From contig CAZGAV010000004.1 of NCBI GenBank assembly GCA_964523575.1, positions 1-64,000 on the forward strand: DNA of 64,000 nt, in the 5' to 3' direction. The notes below the pieces were generated by a model that searched no databases, had not been told where the DNA came from, and saw only the letters and a list, made by a program, of their open reading frames with translations. Shown piece by piece: positions 16,621-25,488 of this stretch. A program made the translations under genes and the position numbers. The stretch is from DAOUTW01 sp964523575. Its GTDB lineage: Bacteria; Zixibacteria; MSB-5A5; GN15; JAAZOE01. Within the stretch, counting starts at the first letter, position 1. The number at the start of each line of letters is the position of its first letter.

Positions 16621-17739
16621 TTAAGCGCTCCCGCCGATGCCGGAGATTCCCCCACGGCCGCCTCGATATCGGAAATAGGCAGCGCAGGCGCCTTCGGAAG
16701 ATACCATAGTGGCGCCCAGGGGATGTTCGGGCGTGCATCGTTTACCGAACACCGGACATTCCTGCGGCTTTTTCAGGCCCTGTAGAATCAGGCCGCTGAT
16801 GCATTCTGTCGATTCAGCGACTTTCAAAGTCGTCAGGCCGAATTTGGCTTCGGCGTCGAAAGCTCGATACTCTTCTCTCAGACCCAAACCGCTTTCCACG
16901 ATTTCACCCAGACCGCGCCATTGGCGTGGAACAATTTCGAAGACCTCCATCATTATCTTCTGCGCCGCCTTATTGCCTTCTCGCCCGACCGCCCGCCGGT
17001 ATTGATTCTCTACCATCGCCCTCCCCTGCTCCAGTTGCAGGACAGTCATATAAATGCCCTGAAGGAGATCGAGTGGTTCGAAGCCGGTGACGACTATGGG
17101 GACGCCGAAACGCTTAGCCAGTTCTTCATATTGAGTATATCCCATGACGGCGCATACATGACCGGCCGCCAGGAATCCATGAACGCCGCATGACGGCGCG
17201 GATAGAATTTTCTCGATTGCCGGCGGCACCAGCACCTGCGCCATCAGGAGCGAGAAGTTTTTGAGACCGGAGCGACGGGCCTGATAAGTCGCGGCGGCAT
17301 TGGCCGGGGCGGTGGTTTCGAAACCGACGGCGAAAAATACGACCTCCCGTTCGGGATTGTCCGTAGCGATTTTAACCGCGTCCAGAGGGGAGTAAACGGT
17401 TCGTATATCGCCTCCTTCGGCGCGCGTCCCGAGAAGATCACCGGCGCTTCCCGGTACTCTCAACATATCACCGAATGAACAAAAAGTGACGTTTTCCAGC
17501 CGCGCGATGGCGATGGCCTTGTCGATCAATTCAACCGGGGTGACACACACCGGGCATCCGGGGCCGTGCAGAAGAGTAATTTCATCCGGCAACATCAAAT
17601 CCAAACCATGCTTTATTATCGCATGGGTCTGCCCGCCGCAGATTTCCATAATCGTCCACGGCCGGGTGGTCTGGCGTTTGATTTTTGAAACAAAATGCGA
17701 AACTGTGGCCGGATCGCGATATTCATCGACGAAACGCAT
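16621..17739 (-). CDS. hypD: Hydrogenase maturation protein HypD
   Basis: A 372-residue iron-sulfur protein that, with HypC, is the scaffold for assembling Fe(CN)2CO. Motifs seen are ICGGQTHAI, HGPGCPVCVTP (the CPVC pair), GFETTAPANAA, and the C-terminal cysteine set in CPVFGKRCTPEHPLGA with EGACAAYF. It overlaps hypC by one base (stop/start TGATG type) and precedes hypE. Confidence 0.97.
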   Translation of the reverse strand: MRFVDEYRDPATVSHFVSKIKRQTTRPWTIMEICGGQTHAIIKHGLDLMLPDEITLLHGPGCPVCVTPVELIDKAIAIARLENVTFCSFGDMLRVPGSAGDLLGTRAEGGDIRTVYSPLDAVKIATDNPEREVVFFAVGFETTAPANAAATYQARRSGLKNFSLLMAQVLVPPAIEKILSAPSCGVHGFLAAGHVCAVMGYTQYEELAKRFGVPIVVTGFEPLDLLQGIYMTVLQLEQGRAMVENQYRRAVGREGNKAAQKIMMEVFEIVPRQWRGLGEIVESGLGLREEYRAFDAEAKFGLTTLKVAESTECISGLILQGLKKPQECPVFGKRCTPEHPLGATMVSSEGACAAYFRYRGGRGGISGIGGSA

Positions 17740-17990
17740 CAGGCGTTACCCGGCGTACTTCCCGGCCCGCCAAGTTCTTCCAGGTATTCGAAAACTTTTG
17801 AGGCTTCGTCTTCATCGATGCTGTTGATGGCAAAACCGGCATGGACGATGACATAACTGCCGACGCCGGCATCGGGCACGAAAGATAAATTGATTTCCTT
17901 GACTATCCCTGCGAAACTTACCCGCCCGGTACGCATGACCGGGTCATCATTAGTGATCGCCAGTATTTTCCCAGGTATGGCCAGACACAT
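17739..17990 (-). CDS. hypC: Hydrogenase assembly chaperone HypC
   Basis: An 83-residue chaperone starting MCLAIPGKI; Cys2 is the essential residue that binds the iron-cyanide intermediate and the large subunit. HAGFAI in the middle is also characteristic. It lies 1 base after the hypF stop and overlaps hypD by 1 base, so the genes are translationally coupled. Confidence 0.97.
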   Translation of the reverse strand: MCLAIPGKILAITNDDPVMRTGRVSFAGIVKEINLSFVPDAGVGSYVIVHAGFAINSIDEDEASKVFEYLEELGGPGSTPGNA

Positions 17991-17991
17991 A

Positions 17992-20334
17992 TTATCGGCC
18001 TCCTTTTTCTTTGCGAGCCAACGCCATCATCTGCCCCAGGGCGATGCCGCCGTCATTAGGCGGAACCCGCCGGTGGCAAAAGACCTCAAATCCTTTTAAT
18101 CCGAGGCGCTTCACCGCCCGCTCGGTCAGATAACGATTCTGGAAACAGCCGCCGGTTAACGCCACCCTTTTCTCTCCGACTCGTTCGGCAATGGCCACGA
18201 TCATCTCCGCCAGCGTGTTGTGGAATTTGGCGGCGATGATCGATGGCGGGTCTTCGTTTTCCAGCCCCTCAAGAATATCCTGAACCATCGGCTCCCAATC
18301 AAGGATATAATCTCGCTGTGTCTCAATTAGGGAAAAGCGATATGCGGCCTCAGTAGCGGCTTCTTCCGCTTTGAATCCAAGCATCATGGCCGCCTGACCG
18401 CTGAAACCGTTGATATGTCGAATATCCAAAAGTGATGCTATGGCATCGAATAACCGCCCGGCACTGGATGTTATCGGGCAATTTATTCCTTGATTTAAAA
18501 CCTGCTTCAGTATAATTCTTTCTTTCGCCTCGAACGCCTCCAACGATTTGATGCCTTTCATATTAAATAGCTCGTCGCCGAAAATCGCATACAATAGACC
18601 GACGGCTGTCCGGCGCGGTTCCCGAACGGCAGATTCCCCGCCCGGAAGAGGAAATTCCCTTAGATGGCCCTTGCGGATAAACGATTTATCGTCCACCAAT
18701 AAGAACTCACCGCCCCAGACATTCCCGTCGACTCCAAGTCCCGTACCGTCCCAGGCTACACCCAGAACCGGGCCGTCGATATCATTATCCGTCATGCAGG
18801 ACAGCACATGGGCATAATGATGTTGAACGCCGGTCATCGGCAGCTCCAATCGATCGGCATAACGCGTCGAGGCATAATCGGGATGCAAATCGACGGCTGT
18901 CATTTCCGGGATCAATTCGTAAAGCCCCGAAAGCGATTTCCCGGTTTCATCCAGCACCCGGCAAGCCTGAGGCGTTTCCAGATCACCGATATGCTGGCTG
19001 ACGAATATCTGACGGTCGCGGCCGATGGCAATGCAATTTTTGAGATGGGCACCAACCGCCAATGACGGCCTGATGGGTTTCTTAATGGTAAAACAGGTGG
19101 GCGCATAACCCCGAGCGCTACGGAGCACCTGCTCATGACTGTTGATCACTTGAACCACCGAGTCATCCACCTGCCGGGCAATGGGGCGGTCATGCACCAG
19201 GAACATATCGGCGATATTTCTCAGCCGTTCGAGAGCCTCATACTCGTCAATACAGATCGGTTCGTCGGTAATGTTGCCGCTGGTGGCCACGACCGGAATA
19301 TCGAGATCATGCATCAGCAGATGGTGCAAAGGCGTGAAAGGCAACATCACTCCCAGATAGGGATTTTCCGGAGCGACGGACGGCGCGATGTTGGCCGCTC
19401 GATCATTGAATTCGCCTTGTCGGCGTAAAAGCACGATCGGCGCCTGAGGTGATATCAAAAGTTGTCGTTCGATATCCGATATGTTGCAGTCGTTTTGTAC
19501 GGCTGCCAGATCGGGATACATCAGGGCCAGCGGTTTTTCCTCGCGAGCCTTCCGGTGACGCAAACGCCGGACGGCGTCCTCGTTGGCGGCATCAACCAGC
19601 AATTGAAATCCGCCCAGCCCTTTGAGCGCCAGAATACCGCCGCTTCGGATGACATCGGCCGCCTCTCGCAAGGCGCCGTCACGTATAGCCCGGACATTCC
19701 CGGCGGCATCCCATAATTCGAGGTGCGGACCGCATTTGGGACAGGCATTGGGCTGGGCATGGAAACGGCGGTCTCCCGGGTTCTCATATTCCGCACGACA
19801 TTGATCGCACATCTGAAATTTACTCATGGTCGTCCGTGGGCGATCATACGGCAGGGAATTTATGATACTATAGCGCGGTCCGCAATTGGTGCAATTAGTG
19901 AAGGGGTAGCGGTAACGTCGGTCGCCGGCATCGAATATTTCATGAAGACAATCGGGACAGATGGCCATATCCGGAACCACCAGAGCCGACTTTTCCCCCG
20001 TCTCGGGGCTTTCCCTGACAACGAAGTCGGAGTACCCGACCGTTTCACATACAGTCTTTTCCAGAAATTGAATTGAGGCCAGTGGCGGTGTTTCCGATTC
20101 CATGCGACTGAGGAATCGATGGAGACTATCTTCAGTTCCCTCCAGCTCAATCTGGACTCCCTGCGGCGAATTGCAGACCCAGCCGGTCAGATCAAGGGCG
20201 GTGGCCAGACGGTAAGCAAAGGGTCGAAAGCCAACCCCCTGCACCCGACCCCGGACGGATATTTTCAGGCGCCGGCATCGCCGGCTTCCCCTGTCCGCCT
20301 CATGTGGCTTGCTATAGCTGGCTTTTATCGACAT
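17992..20334 (-). CDS. hypF: Carbamoyltransferase HypF
   Basis: A 780-residue maturation enzyme that transfers carbamoyl from carbamoyl phosphate to HypE. Domain order is acylphosphatase (about 25-112, VRGRVQGVGFRPFAYRL), two zinc-finger pairs (CPDCLHEIF with CTNCGPRYS; CDQCRAEYENP with CPKCGP), a YrdC-like domain (about 220-400), and a Kae1-like carbamoyltransferase domain with QHHYAHVLSCM and GGCFQNRYLTE. Full length and intact. It lies between the endopeptidase and hypC. hypA and hypB are not in the window. Confidence 0.97.
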   Translation of the reverse strand: MSIKASYSKPHEADRGSRRCRRLKISVRGRVQGVGFRPFAYRLATALDLTGWVCNSPQGVQIELEGTEDSLHRFLSRMESETPPLASIQFLEKTVCETVGYSDFVVRESPETGEKSALVVPDMAICPDCLHEIFDAGDRRYRYPFTNCTNCGPRYSIINSLPYDRPRTTMSKFQMCDQCRAEYENPGDRRFHAQPNACPKCGPHLELWDAAGNVRAIRDGALREAADVIRSGGILALKGLGGFQLLVDAANEDAVRRLRHRKAREEKPLALMYPDLAAVQNDCNISDIERQLLISPQAPIVLLRRQGEFNDRAANIAPSVAPENPYLGVMLPFTPLHHLLMHDLDIPVVATSGNITDEPICIDEYEALERLRNIADMFLVHDRPIARQVDDSVVQVINSHEQVLRSARGYAPTCFTIKKPIRPSLAVGAHLKNCIAIGRDRQIFVSQHIGDLETPQACRVLDETGKSLSGLYELIPEMTAVDLHPDYASTRYADRLELPMTGVQHHYAHVLSCMTDNDIDGPVLGVAWDGTGLGVDGNVWGGEFLLVDDKSFIRKGHLREFPLPGGESAVREPRRTAVGLLYAIFGDELFNMKGIKSLEAFEAKERIILKQVLNQGINCPITSSAGRLFDAIASLLDIRHINGFSGQAAMMLGFKAEEAATEAAYRFSLIETQRDYILDWEPMVQDILEGLENEDPPSIIAAKFHNTLAEMIVAIAERVGEKRVALTGGCFQNRYLTERAVKRLGLKGFEVFCHRRVPPNDGGIALGQMMALARKEKGGR

Positions 20335-20349
20335 GGCTCAAACCTGTTA

Positions 20350-20814
20350 TCACTTTTCAATCTCGGCCCTGATCAGCCGCACAATTTTATCCACACCCTG
20401 GGCGACAGCTTCGGTCAGCCCCTCCCCCGGTGCAAAACTGTCAGCTTCGACGCCATAAATCACCAGCGATTGCGGCAGGCGATCCAATGTCCGGGCCAGT
20501 TCAATCGTCTCAGGAATACTGAAAGCATGGGTGGAACAGGCCGAAAGGGCGTCCAGGCTGATATCCCCGGTCAAACCGTCGAAACGATAGACTTCTCCCG
20601 GATCGGATTCGGACCGGACGCTGTCGATCACAATAGCCCTATACATATTTTCCCAGGCATTGATCAGATCGGTGCCATCGCCGACGCTGTCAACGACGCG
20701 AACGCCGGGAAGATCAAGAGCCGCCAGCCGACGCGCCGCCAATAATCCTGCGGCATCATCGGTGCGGTAATCGTTGCCGACACCGATGATCACGACAGAT
20801 TTCTGGGGGGCCAT
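20350..20814 (-). CDS. [NiFe] hydrogenase maturation endopeptidase
   Basis: A 154-residue protease of the HyaD/HybD/HycI family, which removes the C-terminal peptide of the large subunit once nickel is inserted. GVGNDYRTDDAAGLLAAR holds the first metal-binding acidic residue, the VIDSV Asp is near residue 65, and a His is in STHAFSIPE. The ATG at 20814 has GGGTGA 4 bases upstream. An in-frame TTG at 20841 inside hydA is an alternative. The gene directly follows the large subunit, whose C-terminus carries a removable tail. Confidence 0.9.
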   Translation of the reverse strand: MAPQKSVVIIGVGNDYRTDDAAGLLAARRLAALDLPGVRVVDSVGDGTDLINAWENMYRAIVIDSVRSESDPGEVYRFDGLTGDISLDALSACSTHAFSIPETIELARTLDRLPQSLVIYGVEADSFAPGEGLTEAVAQGVDKIVRLIRAEIEK

Positions 20815-20827
20815 AAAATCACCCGCT

Positions 20828-22120
20828 TTATTCACGCTCAATTTTGAGCTTCAGGAAATGACAGGAGCAGGAAATACAGGGATCGTAGTTGCGGACGATC
20901 TGCTCGCACTGCCAGGTCAGTTTATCCTGCGGCAATTTGATATTGTCGGCGACATATTCCGCCAGATCGCTTTCGATGACTTTCTGGTTCTGCGCCGTCG
21001 GCGGGACGATGCGGGCATCCCGGATGATGCCGTCATCGTCGATGCGATATCGATGGTAAAGCATGCCGCGCGGCGCCTCGGATGCGCCGTGACAGGTCGC
21101 TTTACGCGGCGGAACCTCAATGGCGGCTCGGCTGGGCGGTTCATAGCTTTCGATAATCCGCAACGCTTCCTGGCAGGCATACAGGGTTTCGACGGCCCGG
21201 ACGATGATGCTCTTGAAGGGATTTCCGCAGGTCTCCCCCAGCCCCGCTTCACGCGCGGCTTCCTGAACGTCGGCCGGAAACCGATCGAAATTATTGCTGT
21301 AACGGGCCAGCGGCCCGGTGTAATATTCACCTCGTTTCTTGACCACCGAATGAAGCGAGGTCGAGTGCTCGACATGAATTTCCTCGAAATAATTATAGAA
21401 ATCTTCGAGGGGAATGTCGATACCTTTGCTGGAAACGATACGGCCTTCATTGAAGGGATACTCGTCAGGATGACGCAGACAAACAAACTCATAGTCGCGC
21501 TCGAAATCGGGAAAGGTCAGGGTCGAAGTCCATTTGATGGTTTCTCGCGAAGCCTCAACCGCCCATTTCAGCGATTCCGTCAGGTTCAATAATTCCTGTT
21601 TGGTCGGAAGTTTATAAAAGCCGCCGACTTTGACATTGACCGGATGAATTTCGCGCCCGCCCAACAATGACACGATATCGTTGCCGATTTTTTTCAAACC
21701 CAGCCCGCGTTTGACGATATCGGGATAATCCCCGGCCAATTCGATGGCGTCCTGGTATCCGAGGAAATCCGGGGCATGGAGCATATAGATATGGAGAGCA
21801 TGCGACTCAATCCATTCGCCGCAGTAAATCAAGCGGCGCAAAGCTCGCAATTGGCCGCCGACCGTGACGCCGCAACCGTGCTCCATGGCATGCACCGAAC
21901 TCATCTGGTAGGCGATGGGACAGATGCCGCAGATACGAGCCGTGATATCGGGCGCTTCGGTGAATTTGCGGCCGCACAGGAAAGCCTCGAAGAAACGCGG
22001 CGGTTCGAAAATATTGAATTTTACTTCGGTGACGGCGTCGTTCTTGATTTTGACCAGCAGGCCGCCTTCACCCTCGACCCGAGCCAGCATATCGACTTTG
22101 ATGGTTCGGCTATTTTTCAT
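20828..22120 (-). CDS. hydA: Group 3b-type [NiFe] hydrogenase large subunit (sulfhydrogenase alpha)
   Basis: A 430-residue catalytic subunit. The active-site cysteines are in ARICGICPIAYQ (C64, C67) and in the C-terminal DPCISCSCH (C415, C418). The nine residues after His421 (FLKLKIERE) are the expected cleavable tail. The ATG at 22120 overlaps the end of the small subunit by 11 bases. Beside HydB, HydG and HydD this indicates a cytoplasmic, bidirectional NADP(H)-linked hydrogenase that may also reduce sulfur or polysulfide. Confidence 0.93.
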   Translation of the reverse strand: MKNSRTIKVDMLARVEGEGGLLVKIKNDAVTEVKFNIFEPPRFFEAFLCGRKFTEAPDITARICGICPIAYQMSSVHAMEHGCGVTVGGQLRALRRLIYCGEWIESHALHIYMLHAPDFLGYQDAIELAGDYPDIVKRGLGLKKIGNDIVSLLGGREIHPVNVKVGGFYKLPTKQELLNLTESLKWAVEASRETIKWTSTLTFPDFERDYEFVCLRHPDEYPFNEGRIVSSKGIDIPLEDFYNYFEEIHVEHSTSLHSVVKKRGEYYTGPLARYSNNFDRFPADVQEAAREAGLGETCGNPFKSIIVRAVETLYACQEALRIIESYEPPSRAAIEVPPRKATCHGASEAPRGMLYHRYRIDDDGIIRDARIVPPTAQNQKVIESDLAEYVADNIKLPQDKLTWQCEQIVRNYDPCISCSCHFLKLKIERE

Positions 22121-22892
22121 AGGTCTCGCTCGCTTTCCTGAACGGCTCCGAATAGGCGTTGAATCCGCGATAGGCCCGGACCAGATCGGCGTCACTGACA
22201 TTCAGCTTCTGCCGCCACCACTCGCTGAGCGCATCGGTATTGGGCGTTTCCTGAGGCCCGAAACAACCGTAACAACCGCGCTGATATGAAGGGCAGATGG
22301 CTCCGCATCCGGCCTGAGTGACCGGCCCCAGGCAGGGCGTCCCGTTCGAGACCATGACGCACACGACTCCCTTCCGCTTGCATTCGAGACACAGACTGTA
22401 CCGGGGAATATTCGGTTTGCGGTTGTTGAGCAGGGCCGCTAACAACTCGACCAACTGGTATTTATTGATGGGACAGCCGCGCAGTTCGAAATCGACAAAG
22501 ACATGGTCGGCAATCGGAGTCGATTTGCTGAGTGTCTCGATATAGGCCGGATTGGCGTAGACTTTGGAAATAAAGCCATCGACGTCCGAGAAATTGCGCA
22601 AAGCCTGAATACCGCCGGCGGTGGCGCAGGCCCCGATGGTCACCAGATATTTTGACATGCGGCGCACCTTATGTATCCGCTCGGCGTCATGCGGCGTCGT
22701 GATCGACCCTTCCACCAGCGACACATCGTACGGCCCCTTGACGACCCGTCGCGAGGCCTCGGGGAAATTGGCGATTTCGACGGCTCCGGCCACGGCCAGT
22801 AATTCGTTTTCGCAATCCAGCAGGCTCAATTGACAGCCGTCGCAGGAAGCGAATTTCCACACTGCCAGTTTGGGCTTTCGTTGTTTGGCCAT
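22110..22892 (-). CDS. hydD: Hydrogenase small subunit (sulfhydrogenase delta)
   Basis: A 260-residue electron-transfer subunit without a Tat signal, so cytoplasmic. The proximal cluster ligand set begins with SCDGCQLSLLDCE (C17, C20), followed by GACATAGGIQ, RGCPINKYQ and a cysteine-rich C-terminus (CLECKRKGVVC, CLGPVTQAGCGAICPS, CYGCFGP) that fits three [4Fe-4S] clusters. The start MAKQRKPKLAVW is 1 base after the hydG stop; an upstream in-frame extension is not needed. Confidence 0.94.
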   Translation of the reverse strand: MAKQRKPKLAVWKFASCDGCQLSLLDCENELLAVAGAVEIANFPEASRRVVKGPYDVSLVEGSITTPHDAERIHKVRRMSKYLVTIGACATAGGIQALRNFSDVDGFISKVYANPAYIETLSKSTPIADHVFVDFELRGCPINKYQLVELLAALLNNRKPNIPRYSLCLECKRKGVVCVMVSNGTPCLGPVTQAGCGAICPSYQRGCYGCFGPQETPNTDALSEWWRQKLNVSDADLVRAYRGFNAYSEPFRKASETYEK

Positions 22893-22893
22893 A

Positions 22894-23766
22894 TTACAAT
22901 TCCCGCTTCGTGAAAATGCCCTGAATCCGGTCATAGCGGTATACCGGGCCGTCCTTGCAGACGAAAGATGCACCCATCTGACAATGGCCGCACAGCCCGA
23001 CGCCGCATTTCATATTGCGCTCCATGGAGACGAATATATCGATATCCGGGACGCCCCGCTTTTGTAATTCCAGTACTGTAAAACGCATCATAATTTCCGG
23101 ACCGCAAATCATGGCGGTGCAATGAGTGTGATCGAACGGCGCCCGGCCGATGAGCGTCGTCACCACCCCGACGTTTCCCCGCCACGATCCGGTGGCGCGA
23201 TCGACCGTCAGGAAGGTCTCGAAATCGAAACGAGCGCGCCATTTTTCGAGGTCCTTGCGATACAATATTTCTTCGGGGGAACGGGCGCCGTAGAGAAGCA
23301 CCACCTTCCCATACTTTTCCCGGTGGGCGAGGATATGATATATCACCGGCCGCAAAGGCGCGAGGCCGATACCACCGGTCGTAAGAAGGACGTCGCGTCC
23401 CTCCGCCTCCTTAACAGGCCAGGGTTTGCCGTAGGGACCGCGAACGCCGATAATATCGCCGGTCTTGAGCGTCTTCATGCCCCCGGTGACCATGCCCACC
23501 GCCCGGGTAGTATGAACCAGAGTTTTCGGTTTGGTCGGATCGCCGCTGATCGAAATCGGCACCTCGCCGACCCCTAACATATAGAGCATGTTGAACTGCC
23601 CCGGCTCAAAATCGAATTCGCGGGCGCCGTCGTCGGAGGCCAGCTCCATGGAAAAAGTATCTTCAGTTTCCTTGATCGTACTCATGACCTTGAACGGACG
23701 CACGCTCATGACTTCGGCCTCGCCCGAACCGGCCGCCGAATTTTTAGGAATTGTTTCCATAGACAT
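22894..23766 (-). CDS. hydG: FAD/NAD(P)-binding hydrogenase subunit (sulfhydrogenase gamma)
   Basis: A 290-residue ferredoxin-NADP reductase-like subunit that passes electrons between NAD(P)H and the beta subunit. An FAD domain (about 20-115; EPGQFNMLYMLGVGE, ISISG) is followed by an NAD(P) domain with TTGGIGLAPLRPVIYH and AMICGPEIMMRF. A C-terminal [2Fe-2S] loop of the PyrK/DHOD type follows (MKCGVGLCGHCQMG and a later VCKDGPV). The start overlaps the cNMP-binding gene by 23 bases; a second ATG two codons on is equally possible. Confidence 0.93.
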   Translation of the reverse strand: MSMETIPKNSAAGSGEAEVMSVRPFKVMSTIKETEDTFSMELASDDGAREFDFEPGQFNMLYMLGVGEVPISISGDPTKPKTLVHTTRAVGMVTGGMKTLKTGDIIGVRGPYGKPWPVKEAEGRDVLLTTGGIGLAPLRPVIYHILAHREKYGKVVLLYGARSPEEILYRKDLEKWRARFDFETFLTVDRATGSWRGNVGVVTTLIGRAPFDHTHCTAMICGPEIMMRFTVLELQKRGVPDIDIFVSMERNMKCGVGLCGHCQMGASFVCKDGPVYRYDRIQGIFTKREL

Positions 23767-24205
23767 CCATCAATTGCAATCGAGTCGCCTCAAGCCGTTC
23801 AGCGATAACCGTCGCGAACCGCTTCATCAACTCGTAGCCCAAATCATGATCGTCCTCGCATTTTTCGCGAAGACATTTGCCGTCGAGAGCCAGCGCCCGG
23901 GTCAGTTCCGAGGCGCGGGCATCGAAATGCCATTTGTAGGGCGGCACCATCCAGGACCATCCGAAAATGTCATCCTCGGCGCGCGTCCGGATAACCAGCG
24001 GGCCCTTTTGTGGAATAAAGGTCTCAACGACCACCTTACCGTGGCGGATAAGATAAAACTTGTCGGCCGGCTCCCCTTCCCGAAATATGAACTGACCGGC
24101 TTTGAACACCACGTTCGAGGCGCACCCGGCCATCAGCTTGATATGCGTTTCATTCATACCGGCCAGAAACGGATGTTCGCTTAAGTATTTTTCCAGATTT
24201 TCCAT
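23744..24205 (-). CDS. Stand-alone cyclic-nucleotide-binding domain protein in the hydrogenase operon
   Basis: A 153-residue protein consisting of one CRP-type cNMP-binding beta-barrel (KAGQFIFREGEPADKFYLIRHG, a phosphate-binding-cassette-like IFGWSWMVPPYKW region) and a C-terminal helix (ERLEATRLQLMDVY). There is no helix-turn-helix, so it should not bind DNA alone. It lies between hydB and hydG and overlaps hydG, which implies tight co-production with the enzyme. A role as an allosteric or assembly factor of the hydrogenase is inferred; the ligand is unknown. The cassette around WSWMVPPYKW lacks the canonical RA arginine-alanine of cAMP binders. Confidence 0.85.
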   Translation of the reverse strand: MENLEKYLSEHPFLAGMNETHIKLMAGCASNVVFKAGQFIFREGEPADKFYLIRHGKVVVETFIPQKGPLVIRTRAEDDIFGWSWMVPPYKWHFDARASELTRALALDGKCLREKCEDDHDLGYELMKRFATVIAERLEATRLQLMDVYGNNS

Positions 24206-24239
24206 CTCTCATATCCCTCTATGACTGTTGCCAACCATA

Positions 24240-25388
24240 TTATTCGCTTTTCCGAATGGCGGCGGCCTCGGCCGTGAGATCGATCCCGACCGGGCACCAG
24301 GTGATACACCGGCCGCATCCGACACAGCCGAAGGTCCCGAACTGTTCCGGCCAATAAGATAATTTGTGCATCATCCATTGGCGGTATCGGGCCATGGTGG
24401 AATTGCGGACACTGCCGCCATGAATATAGGAAAAATCGACGGTGTGGCAGGAATCCCAGCGCCGCCAGCGTTGCAGATTCTGCCCCGTCAAATCGGTTCG
24501 GTCTTCCAGGGTCATGCAAAAACAGGTCGGGCACACCAGAGTGCAATTACCGCAGGATAAACAGCGGGTCCCGACGTCATCCCATTGGGGGTTATCGAAA
24601 TTGCGCTGGAGAATTTCCGGCAGCTCCTCGGTCACCAGATTCCGCCCCATACGCGAGGCGGCATGCTGAATGGCCTTATCGGCGGCCGCCAGATCGTCTT
24701 CTTCGGGCTTCCTATGCGGAATATCCCGCAGGACTTCCTCCCCCGCCTTCGAGCCGGCTTCGGCCAGAAAGAAATGATTATCGTCTTCGATCACTTCGGT
24801 CAGGGCCAGATCGAAACCGGCCTCAGCTTTTGGGCCGGTTTGCATCGATACGCAGAAACAATTGCCACCCGCGCGCGTGCAATTAACCGCCACGATAAAG
24901 GAATTTTTGCGTCGGCGGGTATAATCCGCATCAGCATGCGGCCCTTGCATCAATATCTTGTCCATGATGGCGATGGCATGAACTTCGCAAGCGCGGACGC
25001 CGATGAAAGCCTGCTTGGGCGCGTCCTCGGGGAGTTTTATGAATTCGATTTTCTTGTCTTCGTGCCGGATTTCGAGCACCGGTCGTTCGGGCGGATATAG
25101 AAATTTTTTCCAGTTATGGGGCCCGACCACATAGCCGAAAAGGGTCTTCTTTTTGTGTTTGGCCAGACGATAGGAACCATGATTCTGACGGTCGATCCAG
25201 CCGATCGGCAGGTCTTCCGCCCCCGAAATACGGTCATAGACGACGGCATTATCCCTGATAGTGGGGCCGAGAAGATCGAGTGACCGGGATTGGAGGGCTT
25301 CCAGCAGGCTGGGGAAGTCCTTGCGTTCGATAACCGCCTTTGAAAAGTCCGTTTGTTCTTTCAAAGACATGGAGTTTTCTTTCGTCAT
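24240..25388 (-). CDS. hydB: Hydrogenase iron-sulfur subunit (sulfhydrogenase beta)
   Basis: A 382-residue electron-transfer subunit. The C-terminal third carries two [4Fe-4S] motifs of ferredoxin type (CLSCGNCTLVCPTC and CVGCGRCITWCPVG). The N-terminal part (for example GYVVGPHNWKKFLYPP and FIGVRACEVHAI) is typical of the HydB/AsrA family. It links HydG to the small subunit. First gene of the operon. The ATG at 25388 abuts the palindrome at 25391-25410; a downstream ATG at 25370 (MSLKEQ) may be the real start, which would leave room for a leader. Confidence 0.93.
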   Translation of the reverse strand: MTKENSMSLKEQTDFSKAVIERKDFPSLLEALQSRSLDLLGPTIRDNAVVYDRISGAEDLPIGWIDRQNHGSYRLAKHKKKTLFGYVVGPHNWKKFLYPPERPVLEIRHEDKKIEFIKLPEDAPKQAFIGVRACEVHAIAIMDKILMQGPHADADYTRRRKNSFIVAVNCTRAGGNCFCVSMQTGPKAEAGFDLALTEVIEDDNHFFLAEAGSKAGEEVLRDIPHRKPEEDDLAAADKAIQHAASRMGRNLVTEELPEILQRNFDNPQWDDVGTRCLSCGNCTLVCPTCFCMTLEDRTDLTGQNLQRWRRWDSCHTVDFSYIHGGSVRNSTMARYRQWMMHKLSYWPEQFGTFGCVGCGRCITWCPVGIDLTAEAAAIRKSE

Positions 25389-25390
25389 AA

Positions 25391-25410
25391 ATTGTGAATT
25401 ATTTCACAAT
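25391..25410. promoter_or_regulatory. CRP/FNR-type operator at the hydrogenase promoter
   Basis: ATTGTGAATTATTTCACAAT is a perfect inverted repeat with 8-bp arms and contains TGTGA-N6-TCACA, the exact CRP core. It lies immediately upstream of hydB. With the site that close to the coding start it would cover the transcription start or -10 region, so repression is the simpler reading. The matching site at 7828-7845 precedes the serine operon. No DNA-binding CRP/FNR gene is in the window. Confidence 0.75.
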
Positions 25411-25488
25411 CTCTACTCAAAGATATATTCCCTCTTGAATAATGTCAAGCGGAAAATCCCTTTATTTTTATAATCACCCACTGTCGGG

